Below are positions 10,170-21,079 of a DNA stretch of 64,000 bases, piece after piece. Position numbers and translations under genes: made by a program. Under the pieces are notes generated by a model, which worked only from the letters and a program-made list of their open reading frames with translations, did not search any database and had not been told where the DNA came from. Position 1 is the first letter of the stretch. Every line of letters begins with the position of its first letter. The stretch comes from Iris pallida (lineage: Eukaryota; Streptophyta; Magnoliopsida; Asparagales; Iridaceae), in the NCBI GenBank assembly GCA_029216955.1, contig JANAVB010015632.1, forward strand, positions 62,001-126,000, given 5' to 3'.

Positions 10170-13100
10170 ATGTCGGCCCTTGCCTGGAATGTCCGGGGGG
10201 GCTGTTCTCTGGGGAGATGGAGGGAGATAAGTGAGGTGCTGAGGAAGGAGAAGTGTGAAATCTCGATCTTACTAGAGACTAAGATCAGGGGGGCAAAAAT
10301 CCTGTCTCGTAGAACTCCTACGGACTGGGTCCAGCTCCACAACCTTGGTCTCTGTGATATGGCGAGAATCTGGGTTAGATGGAACGGAGCTAGTTGGGAG
10401 GGGGAGGAGGTCTTCATGACTGACCAGCTGGTGGCTATCTCCTTCGCCAACAAGGGTGGGTTCTGATTCTTACTTGGTGCTGTATATGGGCACAATGACA
10501 AGAGGCTGCGGGTTGCCTTGTGGCAGGACATCATTAGGCTGAGTATGTTGGCGGTGCATCGTCATCTCCCCCTGCTAATTATGGGAGACTTCAATGCCAC
10601 GTTATACAGGGGGGAGAAGCTGGGGGGGGCGGCCGGTCCCGGACCAGATTCTATCAGACTTTCAGTCCTATCTTCTCCAGTCCGGGCTCAGGGATCTGGA
10701 GAGGGTGGGGCACATATGGACGTGGCACAACAAGGCGGTGGTTAGCAGGGTGGCATGCCAGCTAGATCGTGCTTTGGGAAACAGTGACTGGTTCCGCCTA
10801 TTCCCCTCTGCTGTGGCTGAGGGACTTCCTGCGGGGACCAGTGACCATTCGCCGATCCTGATGCGCTTCGTGGAGAGGCACAGATGGAGAGCCCGTCCGT
10901 TCAGGTATGACAACAGTTGGTTCCTATCGCCTGGCTATGAGGAGACTGTGGCGGGGGGGGGCTTTATCAGGATGTGGTCGGCACAGCTCAGTTCTGTATG
11001 GTTCACAGGCTGAAGAAGACCAAACGTGCCATCAGAGACTGGGTGAGGGCTCTTCCCCGGACCTCCTTACAGGAGAAGGAGGCGGAGCTGAGAGACCTGC
11101 AGTCAGACCTTCAGGGAGACATGATGAGTGGAGAGATGGCGGCTAGAGAGAAGAAGATGGCTGCAGAGGTCAACACCTTGCGACTCCAGCAGGAGATTAG
11201 TGCGGCCCAGCGGGCCAATTGCTCCTGGCTCAAGGATGGGGACCGTTGCACCAAATTCTTCTATGATGTCATTCGGGCTCGCCAGCACCGGAACTGCATC
11301 CAGAGACTTCTAGACAGGGATGGGCGTCTTGTGACCGACCAGGTTGCTATCCAGGAGGAGGCTGTCCGGTTCTACTCTGAGCTTTATCGTCAGACGGATT
11401 ATCCTACTGTATTCCCGCAGCTGACTACGAAGACGTTGATTACTGAGTATGGCAACAGTCTTCTTATGGCTCCTATCCGGATGGCGGAGGTGGAGGCGAT
11501 TGTGATGCAGGCTGATGCTTCCAAGTCCCCTGGGCCGGACGGTTTCTCTAGCGGCTTCTACAAGCGACATTGGGGTGCCCTCAAGGCCCAGGTTCTAGAG
11601 GCTATACAGGAGTTCTTTGAGACGGGCAAGCTCCTGAAGGAGCTGAACCACACCTTCCTGACGCTGGTGCCTAAGAAGGAGGGGGCGACTTCCCTTGCTG
11701 ACTTCCGACCGATTGCTTGCTGTAATTATTTGTACAAAATAATTACTCACCTTATGTGCAGGAGGATGGAGGACGCTATGCAGGGTCTGTTTTCTTGGAA
11801 TCAGGCGGCATTCATCAAGGGGCGGTCTATTGCTGAGCATAGCCTGCTGGCTCATGAGATGATTCGGGAGTTCCACAAGCCAGGAGGGATGAAGGCGTGT
11901 GTGAAGCTCGACCTGAGGAAAGCATACGACACCGTCAACAGGGACTTCCTCTGTCATTTGATGGGTGCGATGGGCTTCTCCGAGACATGGGTGGACAGAG
12001 TCAGGGAGTGCATCACCTCCCCTACATTCTCGGTTCTCATTCAGGGTATACCATACGGATTCTTCGGCAGCAGCAGGGGGCTTCGTCAGGGGGACCCGCT
12101 TTCCCCCTACCTATTCACCCTTGTGATGGAGTATTTTACCTGTTTGATGGACATCGCGGTGCATCGGGAGAGAATTGTACCGATATACAGCAGGGTCTCA
12201 CCAGTGGTCTCACATCTTATATATGCGGATGATCTATTGGTATTGATGAGGCCTTCCATGCGAGGGATGAGGGAGCTTGCGGGGGTGATGGAGGAGTTCG
12301 GACAGTTATCGGGTCTTCGGTTGAACAGGGACAAGAGCAAAGTTTACTTCAACAACTCTTGCACTTTGAAGGAGGAACGGGCCCTGGAGCTTGGGGTGGA
12401 AAAGGGAGATCTCCCGGTGAAATATCTGGGGGTGCCCCTATCTGTCAACTACGTGAAGGACCGAGATTGCCAGAGTCTGGTGGACTTTGCGCAGAGGGGG
12501 GTAGAGGGCTGGCAGGCTGCTGGCCTATCTTTTGGAGGGCGTGTTGAGCTGGTTCGATCGGTTATATCTGCTATTGCTTTATTCTGGCTCCAATCTATTA
12601 TGGTACCTTTGGCTACTATTAGAAAGATTGAGGGCATATGTGCCAAGTTCATATGGCATGGGGGGATTCATGCCATCTCTTGGGAGCAGCTCTGTCGACC
12701 TAGGAAGGAGGGAGGTGTGGGTCTGCATTCTCTTGTATCTGTCAGGGAGGCGGCGGGGATCAAGCTGGCGTGGAGGTTCCTTCAGGGCGGTTCTCTTTGG
12801 TCGGCTTGGATGTCTAGTCGGTATCTTCGGGGAAGGAACTTCTGGGTATGTGAAATTGACAACTTCTCTGTGGCTTTCAAGCATATCCTGAGGAACCGAC
12901 CTGTTCTTCGGAAGGCTATTCGGAGGAAGATGAGGGAGGGAGGGGAAACGGACCTATGGCTTGATCCGTGGATTGCAGGTCAGTCCCTTCTGGAGATTCT
13001 GGGTCCCCAGACGGACGGTGTGGCGTACAGAGGTCTGACTTGTAGGCACATCATCAGAGGTGGAGTCTGGAGGCCAGAGGAGTATCGTTTCACTGCTCAG

Positions 13101-13700
13101 TTAGGAGGGGAGATCAGGCAGGTCCAGATCACTCCTGCTATACTGACTGACGTCTGGGTTTGGGCCCCTCCCGGCCCCACGGAGGGTGCTGGGGAGTTCC
13201 GATTTAGCAGCTGCTACGATCTTGTTCGTCCCCACTTCGATGAGATCGAGGAGTACGACTTTATCTGGGGGAAAGGCCTAGCCAGGAAGATGCAACTGTC
13301 TGCATATAAACTGGTGCTGGGCCGGATGCTTACTAGGGACAGACTGCTTCGGTTCGGGGTCCCAGTCCCTGACCCAAAGTGTGTTTTGTGTGAGACAGAG
13401 AATGAATCCATAGGGCATCTGTTCTTTCAGTGCCATGTGGCGTAGAGCATCTGGGCAGAGCAGAGCCGGAGATACTTGGGAGGAGTTGGAAGGGAGCGTG
13501 ACTTCAGAGAAATCCTTAAGTGGATTGGAGATTGCAGGGGCCAGGAGCAGAGTTGGGCCATACGTGTACGATTGAGGCTTGCTGCATCAGTTTGGCATGT
13601 CTGGAGGGAGAGGAACCGACGCATTTATGAGGGACTGACCACCCCACCGGTGGGCATCCTTCATAACATTGAGTCGGATGTACTAGTAATGTCCCCCTGA
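10170..13700 (+). pseudogene. LINE copy A ORF2: endonuclease-RT-zf-RVT
   Basis: ORF2 nicks the target with an APE-type endonuclease and primes reverse transcription there. Endonuclease motifs are WNVRG near the start, LLETK, MGDFNA (about 10580) and SDHSPI (about 10845). The RT domain covers about 11450-12550: SPGPDGFSSGF, KLDLRKAYD (motif A), RQGDPLSPYLF, and the catalytic YADDLLVL at about 12224-12247. A zf-RVT domain (CVLCETENESIGHLFFQC) lies near 13380-13435. No RNase H follows. Damage: TGA at 10464-10466; indels in G runs near 10628 and 10955 that offset each other; TAG at 13443-13445 just after the zinc motif. The stretch 10974-13445 is open for 823 codons. The start is the ATG directly after the ORF1 stop. 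Confidence 0.9.
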
Positions 13701-13708
13701 GTTGGGAT

Positions 13709-13709
<1 letters not shown>

Positions 13710-13787
<78 letters not shown>
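13710..13787. repeat. (TA)n at the centre of the LINE inverted repeat
   Basis: Nearly pure TA dinucleotide run with one extra T near 13730. It joins the 3' ends of the two LINE copies and forms, with 62 bases of copy B 3' UTR, the 140-base unpaired centre of the palindrome. Confidence 0.95.
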
Positions 13788-13792
<5 letters not shown>

Positions 13793-13806
13793 GAAAAAGG
13801 GTAAAT

Positions 13807-13812
13807 TTTATT
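13807..13812 (-). promoter_or_regulatory. AATAAA polyadenylation signal of LINE copy B
   Basis: On the minus strand AATAAA occurs about 50 bases after the ORF2 stop and about 20 bases before the LINE end. This is where a 3'-processing signal is expected. Copy A lacks it. Confidence 0.5.
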
Positions 13813-13858
13813 CCACTAACAGCGCAATAAGGTTACAACATAGAGATACAATCCCAAC

Positions 13859-16800
13859 TCAGGGGGACATTACTAGTACATCCGACTCAATGTTATGGAG
13901 GATGCCCACCGGTGGGGTGATCAGTCCCTCATAAATGCGCCGGTTCCTCTCCCTCTAGACATGCCAAACTGATGCAGCAAGCCTCAATCTTGCACGTCTG
14001 GCCCAACTCTGCTCCTGGCCCCTGCGATCTCCAATCCACTTAAGGATTTCTCTGAAGTCACGCTCCCTTCCAACTCCTCCCAAGTATCTCCGGCTCTGCT
14101 CTGCCCAGATGCTCCACGCCACATGACACTGAAAGAACAGATGCCCTATGGATTCATTCTCTGTCTCACACAAAACATACTTTGGGTCAGGGACTGGGAC
14201 CCCGAACCGAAGCAGTCTGTCCCTAGTAAGCATCCGGCCCAGCACCAGTTTATATGCAGATAGTTGCATCTTCCTGGCTAGGTCCTTCCCCCAGATAAAG
14301 TCGTACTCCTCGATCTCATCGAAGTGGGGACGAACAAGATCGTAGCAGCTGCTAAATCGGAACTCCCCAGCACCCTCCGTGGGGCCGGGAGGGGCCCAAA
14401 CCCAGACGTCAGTCAGTATAGCAGGAGTGATCTGGACCTGCCTGATCTCCCCTCCTAACTGAGCAGTGAAACGATACTCCTCTGGCCTCCAGACTCCACC
14501 TCTGATGATGTGCCTACAAGTCAGACCTCTGTACGCCACACCGTCCGTCTGGGGACCCAGAATCTCCAGAAGGGACTGACCTGCAGTCCACGGATCAAGC
14601 CATAGGTCCGTCTCCCCTCCCTCCCTCATCTTCCTCCGAATAGCCTTCTGAAGTACAGGTCGGTTCCTCAAGATATGCTTGAAAGCCACAGAGAAGTTGT
14701 TGTCAATTTCACATACCCAGAAGTTCCTTCCCCGAAGGTACCGACTAGACATCCAAGCCGACCAAAGAGAACCGCCCTGAAGGAACCTCCACGCCAGCTT
14801 GATCCCCGCCGCCTCTCTGACAGATACTAGAGAACGCAGACCCACACCTCCCTCCTTCCTAGGTCGACAGAGCTTCTCCCAAGAGATGGCATGAATCCCC
14901 CCATGCCATATGAACTTGGCACATATGCCCTCAATCTTTCTGATAGTAGCCAAAGGTACCAGAATAGATTGGAGCCAGAATAGAGCAATAGCAGATATAA
15001 CCGATCGTACCAGCTCAATACGCCCTCCAAAAGATAGGCCAGCCGCCTGCCAGCCCTCTACCCTCCTCTGCGCAAAGTCCACCAGACTCTGGCATTCTCG
15101 GTCCTTCGCGTAATTGACAGATAGGGGTACCCCCAGATATTTCACCGGGAGATCTCCCTTTTCCACCCCAAGCTCCAGGGCCCGTTCCTCCTTCAAAGTG
15201 CAAGAGCTGTTGAAGTAAACTTTGCTCTTGTCCCTGTTCAACCGAAGACCCGATAACTGTCCGAACTCCTCCATCACCACCGCAAGCTCCCTCATCCCTC
15301 GCATGGAAGGCCTCATCAATACCAATAGATCATCCGCATATATGAGATATGAGACCACTGGTGAGACCCTGCTGTATATCGGTACAATCCTCTCCCGATG
15401 CACCGCGATGTCCATCAAACAGGTAAAATACTCCATCACAAGGGTGACTAGGTAGGGGGAAAGCGGGTCCCCCTGACGAAGTCCCCTGCTGCTGTCGAAG
15501 AACCCGTAGGGAATACCCTGAATGAGAACCGAGAATGTAGGAGAGGTGATGCACTCCCTGACTCTGTCCACCCATGTCTCGGAGAAGCCCATCGCACCCA
15601 TCAAATGACAGAGGAAGTCCCTGTTGACGGTGTTGTATGCTTTCCTCAGGTCGAGCTTCACACACGCCTTCATCCCTCCTGGCTTGTGGAACTCCCGAAT
15701 CATCTCATGAGCCAGCAGGCTATGCTCAGCAATAGACCGCCCCTTGATGAATGCCGCCTGATTCCAAGAAACCAGACCCTGCATAGCGTCCTCCATCCTC
15801 CTGCACATAAGGTGAGTAATTATTTTGTACAAATAATTACAGCAAGCAATCGGTCGGAAGTCAGCAAGGGAAGTCGCCCCCTCCTTCTTGGGCACCAGCA
15901 TCAGGAAGGTGTGGTTCAGCTCCTTCAGGAGCTTGCCCGACTCAAAGAACTCCTGTACAGCCTCTAGAACCTGGGCCTTGAGGGCACCCCAATGCCGCTT
16001 GTAGAAGCCGCTAGAGAAACCGTCCGGCCCAGGGGACTTGGAAGCATCAGCCTTCATCACAATCGCCTCCACCTCCGCCATCCGGATAGGAGCCATAAGA
16101 AGACTGTTGCCATACTCAGTAATCAACGTCTTCGTAGTCAGCTGCGGGAATACAGTGGAATAGTCCGTCTGATGATAAAGCTCAGAGTAGAACTGGACAG
16201 CCTCCTCCTGGATAGCAACCTGGTCGGTCACAAGACGCCCATCCCTGTCTAGAAGTCTCTGGATGCAGTACCGGTGCTGGCGAGCCCGAATGACATCATA
16301 GAAGAATTTGGTGCAACGGTCCCCATCCTTGAGCCAGGAGCATTTGGCCCGTTGGGCCGCACTAATCTCCTGCTGGAGACGCAAGGTGTTGACCTCTGCA
16401 GCCATCTTCTTCTCTCTAGCCGCCATCTCCCCACTCATCATGTCTCCCTGAAGGTCTGACTGCAGGTCTCTCAGCTCCGCCTCCTTCTCCTGTAAGGAGG
16501 TCCGGGGGAGAGCCCTCACCCAGTCTCTGATGGCGCGTTTGGTCTTCTTCAGCCTGTGAACCATACAGAACTGAGCTGTGCCGACCACATCCTGACAAAG
16601 ACCCCCCGCCACAGTCTCCTCATAGCCAGACGACAGGAACCAACTGTTGTCATACCTGAACAGACGAACTCTCCATCTGGGTCTCTCCACGAAGCGCACC
16701 AGGATCGGCGAATAGTCACTGGTCCCCGCAGGAAGCCCCTCAGCCATAGCAGAGGGGAATAGGCGGAACCAATCTCTGTTCTCCAAAGCACGATCAAGCT

Positions 16801-17390
16801 GGCATGCCACCCTGCTAACCACCGCCTTGTTGTGCCACGTCCATATGTGCCCCACCCTCTCCAGACCCCTGAGCCCGGACTGGAGAAGACAGGACTGAAA
16901 GTCTGATAGAATCTGGTCCGGGACCGGCCGCCCCCCCAGCTTCTCCCCCCTGTATAGCGTGGCATTGAAGTCTCCCATAACAAGCAGGGGGAGATGACGA
17001 TGCACCGCCAACATACTTAGCCTAATGATGTCCTGCCACAAGGCCTCCCGCAGCCTCCTGTCATTGTGCCCATAGACAGCACCAAGTAAGAATCGGAACC
17101 CACCCTTGTTGGAGAAGGAGATAGCCACCAGCTGGTCAGTCATGAAGACCTCCTCCCCCTCCCAACTAGCTCCGTTCCATCTAACCTAGATTCTCGCCAT
17201 ATCACAGAGACTAAGGTTGTGGAGCTGGACCCAGTCCATAGGAGTTCTACGAGACAGGGTTTTCGCCCCCCTGATCTTAGTCTCTAGTAAGATCGAGATT
17301 TCACACTTCTCCTTCCTCAGCACCTCACTAATCTCCCTCCATCGCCCCAGAGAACAGCCCCCCCCGGGCATTCCAGGTAAGGGCCGACAT
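13859..17390 (-). pseudogene. LINE copy B ORF2: endonuclease-RT-zf-RVT
   Basis: This is the least damaged ORF2 in the window: 17143 down to 13955 is open for 1,062 codons. It covers most of the endonuclease, the whole RT and the zf-RVT. RT motifs RQGDPLSPYL and YADDLLVLM are intact. Damage differs from copy A. A run of eight G near 17358 (seven in copy A) shifts the frame close to the N-terminus. TAG near 17187-17189 (Trp in copy A) and TAG at 13955-13957 (Trp in copy A) truncate both ends. The endonuclease motif SDHSPI is SDYSPI, so a catalytic His is lost. In RT motif A the second aspartate is Asn (KAYN). The start used is the ATG abutting the ORF1 stop (17388-17390). Confidence 0.9.
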
Positions 17391-19362
17391 CTATTCCGCG
17401 GGTGGGAAACCCTGAACATCCTCTGAAGGTGCACCCGGGGAGAGTGCAACCTCCATATCTCTGGACTCCTCATCTCTATCCCCCTGATGTAGAGGCTGAG
17501 CAGGGGCCGCTACCCATTGCGGGTCCCCCTGTTGGGGAGGCTGAGCTAGGACCGCTACCCATTTCGGGTTGACCTTCCACACTCTCTCCGCCCCACCTTG
17601 ACCGCTGTCCTCACTATGCGACTCCGTTGCCTAGCGCTTCCGACTGTATACCTGAAGCGCTAAAGTGTTACCCTCTCCTTGTCGCCTGCCCTCCTGTCCC
17701 ATACTCCTGGTGGTCATAGTCCTCGTTCCCGTATACTCAACCATCGCCCCTGCAAAAATTGCCGTCGGAGACTCCTCGTTTTCCCCAGAGACGGGAGAAG
17801 GATCTGCCTCCATCTCATCCTCCATCAAGCCCGCCTTGTCAACTACAGGGGTACCAACTACACCACCTGTCTCCTGTACTGCCTCTTCCGTCACCACCTC
17901 AGAAGCTCCTCCTCGCCTACAAGCACTCGGGAGATGCCCAAAGCAGACACACGCCGGGCATCTGGGGGGAACCCACTCATACTCCACCTTCTGCATCAGG
18001 ATCTGGCCAGTAGGGGTCCGGTACTTCAACTGCTCTGGCAGGTCCAGCCTGGCGTCAATCTCCACAAATACCCGAGTATACATCAATCTAGTCCTGAAGG
18101 CGGTGGCATCGTCCGCCTTAATCGGCTTGCCAATGAGGCTGGCAAGTCTCATAAGAAGGGGGACACTCCAGAAGCGAACCGGGAATTCAGGAAACCGAAC
18201 CCACACAGGCACCGCATTCAGCACCTCCTTCTCACATCTCAGGTCAGGGGTCCATTGCTTCAGTATGATGAGACGTCCATCAAACGTCCATGGCCCTCCC
18301 TGGAGGATCCGAGCCACATCTTCTGCCATCCCAAATTTAACGAAGTAGAAGCCGTTCTCCTTGGAGAAGAACTCCATGCTACCCTTCGGCCGCCAGACTC
18401 TATCCGCATAACCTCGGATCTGCCCGTAGAAGGGCTTGCTCCCCAACACATATAACACTAAAGTATTCTCCCAAAATGCCGTCATCTTCGCCACTTCCTC
18501 AGCCGAAAAATCGACACATAGCTCACCCCCGCCATAGGCGCAACATACTCCATCGATGCCGGAGTCTTTGCAACCCCCACCTTGCACGCATCTGCCCAGG
18601 ACACAGGCCGCGGGCCCGAACTTCGAGGCAGGATCGTCGGGGCCGGCCGGGCACTCACGTTCGCAGCAGTCCCTCTCATCCCGATAACTGGGGAAGCCGC
18701 CCCTGCTGACCCCTTCGCTCGAGGCCTCCACGTAGTCCTGGCTTGTCCCTCCCGTCCCCCTGTGTGCGCCTGGCCCACCGTTGGTCCTGTTCTCCTGGCT
18801 ATCCCTGACCTCCTGTCCGATCCCTGCGTATAAGCTGAGCCCCTCCTAGTCTCAGAGATTTGCGATCGTTGTCCACCTCCTCGTCTTACCCTCCGATTTT
18901 GGACCGTAGTCCAAGCCCCCTCCTCACTCTGTCCATCCTCCGTTCCAGCCACCGTGTCCGTCGATTTCCTTTGGGCGGTGAACACCATAGGGGAGCCCCC
19001 CAGAGCAACCGCCGTCGATCCACCGGCCGAACCCGTGCTCGGTGGCGTTGCTGCCGTTCGCAGCCTTCCCCGGCCACCCCCCCCCCGCACCTGGGGTGGG
19101 TCGCCGGCGTCCGTCCGCCCCCGAGGGGGGTTCGCCGGACCCCCCCGACCGCCCCTCTGGCCGCCAGCGGCCTACTGCGCGCGAGCAGCACCAGCTAGCA
19201 CATTTTTCGGCGGCCGGCCACCGTCGCCCGCCTCCAGCCGATCGCCGTCGGCCTCCGCCGCCACCCCCTTGCCCTTCCCCCGGTCCGGAGGTCGATTGGC
19301 CGCCTCCTCGCTTCGATTTGGTGATGCCCTAGCAGAGCTAGGGTTCGCTTCCGAAACCGTCG

Positions 19363-19366
<4 letters not shown>
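17391..19366 (-). pseudogene. LINE copy B ORF1, gag-like
   Basis: Counterpart of ORF1 in copy A. A long frame (18731 to 17631) carries the DUF4283-like region uninterrupted (LQGGPWTFDGRLIIL, frame-broken in copy A) and the zinc knuckle CPACVCFGHLPSAC. It stops at a TAG after YSRKR (near 17631) where copy A has a Gln codon. The N-terminal part is in another frame (19090 to 18482); the shift lies near 18530, just after MEYVAPMA. The first ATG (19364-19366) opens the same N-terminus as copy A (TVSEANPSSARASPNRSEEA). The final segment repeats WVAV/AAPAQP and ends at the TAG at 17391-17393. Confidence 0.85.
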
Positions 19367-19413
<47 letters not shown>

Positions 19414-19453
19414 CCTTCGTCAATAATAATCATCCTATTATTCTAATTCTACA
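19367..19453 (+). repeat. Left LTR of copia element, 3' part
   Basis: TA run (19367-19410) followed by TGTCC and a segment ending ATTCTAATTCTACA. It matches the end of the right LTR at 24801-24844. Confidence 0.85.
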
Positions 19454-19465
19454 TGGTATCAGAGC
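19454..19465 (+). promoter_or_regulatory. Primer-binding site, initiator tRNA-Met
   Basis: TGGTATCAGAGC directly follows the left LTR. It is the standard complement of the 3' end of plant initiator tRNA-Met and fixes the LTR border and element orientation. Confidence 0.95.
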
Positions 19466-19502
19466 TAAAATCCTAGCCGTCATCCACCCCCCTCCTCGCT
19501 GT

Positions 19503-19640
19503 TACAGTACCCTTGGTGCTACAGTAGCTGCGATACAGTACCACTACAGTACCTGCGCTCCAATCCCTGTGCTACAGTACTGCTACAGTACCACCCCTCA
19601 CATTGCTATAATATCCCTTCGGTTGCTACAGTACCTCCCC
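19503..19640 (+). repeat. ACAGTA-repeat block in copia leader
   Basis: Seven ACAGTA hexamers, mostly as CTACAGTAC, occur within about 135 bases between the primer-binding site and gag. Spacing is irregular. No coding frame uses them. Confidence 0.8.
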
Positions 19641-20084
19641 TCTGCTATTACAAATCCTAGCCGTCACCTCTCTTAAAAAACTACTACCAAAAAAAGAGGA
19701 GAAGAAGATGGAATTCTCAGAGGGTAGACAATGGTTTGTTGCTGGAATCTCTGACTCTCCATATCGACTTAAAAAAATGTTGGGATCCTCAGAGGGTAAA
19801 CAATAGTTTGTTTGCTGTAACCTCAACTCTCAACATTGGTTTCAAGAATTTAACAAAAAAACAAAGAAGTGGATCTTTGTATCATTCCTTACTTGATCTT
19901 CACATCAGAATCTAACAGAGAGTAACCTGGGTTGCCTCTCTGTCCTGACTTGTGTGATCCACATTCAAATCTCTGCTTCTTATACGCGTGCCGGTTCTGG
20001 CCATGTTTCTAGCACATTGACAGAGTTGATGTAATTATCAAGTTGGAAGGATCAAACCGACGGTCGAATCAGGAATACTCAAGG

Positions 20085-20990
20085 ATGACAGACATTGAGA
20101 CGAATATCAGTGCTACAGACACTAGTGTCGAAAACACAATGGCGGGACCAACGAGCACGGACATGACGATTTCATCGATTCGACTTGTCGATCGACAGTT
20201 GGACGGACCAGAGGGTTACTTGACATGGCGAAAGAAGGTCAAGAAGACGCTTCGAGGAATGCGATTGTCCAAACATCTGACTGCCAACCCTCCAGCAAAG
20301 AATGATCCCATATTTGAGCAATGAGAGACGGATGACAGTCGAACGTTGATATAATTGATGAATTCCATGGAACCATCGGTGAAGACATAGTTCAGAATAC
20401 GGATTTCCTAAAGGAATTATGGGAGGTCCTGACAACGATGTTTGATGGAAAATGTGATTCGTCTCGTATCTACGTTTCGGTCGTTGGTGTATACCGAACA
20501 AATCAAGACGACAAATTTCTTAAGGACCACTTTCGGACCTTTAAGTATATGACTAATGAGATCGATCACGTATTACCTCTAGTGACGGATATTAATAAAG
20601 CGAGGGCTCAACGTGAGCATCTTCACGTCATAGTATATCTTGTCTCTTTCCGTTCTGATACAGATTCTGCTCGCTCTCAGATCATTGCTGGATCTGATGT
20701 TTCGTCTATGTTGGAAGCGCATTATTGTGTTCTTCGGACAACGAAAGTCGTTGAGGCCACTCCGGGTGATGCTCCTGCTGATCGATATGCTCTTGGTGCT
20801 GCTCGTGCTGGATTTTGTGGTGGTCGTGGTGGACGACGTGGTGACCGAAATGCTGGTCGTGATAGAGGACGAGGCAATAGCGGTCGCGATGGAGGAAAAT
20901 CGTGCATATGCTTCAACTGTGGTCAGCATAGCTATTTCCAGTAGCAATGTCCTAAAGCACCTACTGCAAACGTTACATTAGATGCTCCTG
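20085..20990 (+). pseudogene. copia gag remnant
   Basis: Gag forms the virus-like particle. From the ATG at 20085 the frame reads MTDIETNISATD and then a copia-type WRKKVKKTLRGM region, stopping at 20325. Gag homology resumes in another frame at 20438 and runs to 20944. It includes a Gly/Arg-rich stretch (GGRGGRRGDRNAGRDRGRG) and a damaged zinc knuckle starting CFNCGQH. A stop sits inside the knuckle before its last cysteine. Frameshifts and stops make it non-functional. Confidence 0.75.
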
Positions 20991-21079
20991 ATGATGGTGT
21001 TCGATCTATCCAGATGACTGCAGAGCCATATACAGATTTTCTTGACTTCCAAGCTCAATGTCGTGGTGAAACATCCACA

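Larger units (their letters stand above)
8153..13709 (+). mobile_element. L1-type LINE, copy A
   Basis: A full-length plant L1 retrotransposon, GC-rich against its surroundings, with ORF1 (8159-10169) and ORF2 (10170-13700) in tandem. The 5' end abuts the TA run of the copia LTR. The 3' end passes directly into a long TA run nine bases after the ORF2 stop. It lacks the roughly 60-bp 3' UTR present in copy B. It forms the left arm of an inverted repeat with 13850-19366. The ORF2 proteins of the two copies differ at about 28 of 823 aligned residues by hand count. Confidence 0.9.
13788..19366 (-). mobile_element. L1-type LINE, copy B (inverted)
   Basis: The same LINE family as copy A in opposite orientation, sharing its 3' side with the central TA run. 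Unlike copy A it keeps a 3' UTR of about 70 bases with an AATAAA signal. Its 5' end (ATG at 19364-19366) runs straight into the TA run of the copia LTR. Its tail is TA-type, not poly(A). It forms the right arm of the inverted repeat. Confidence 0.9.

Noticed and set aside
8153..19366. Inverted LINE pair as a pure assembly artefact
   Set aside because: The arms differ by scattered substitutions, indels and different stop codons, and the 3' UTR is present in only one arm. A false duplication would be near identical. Not fully excluded without reads.
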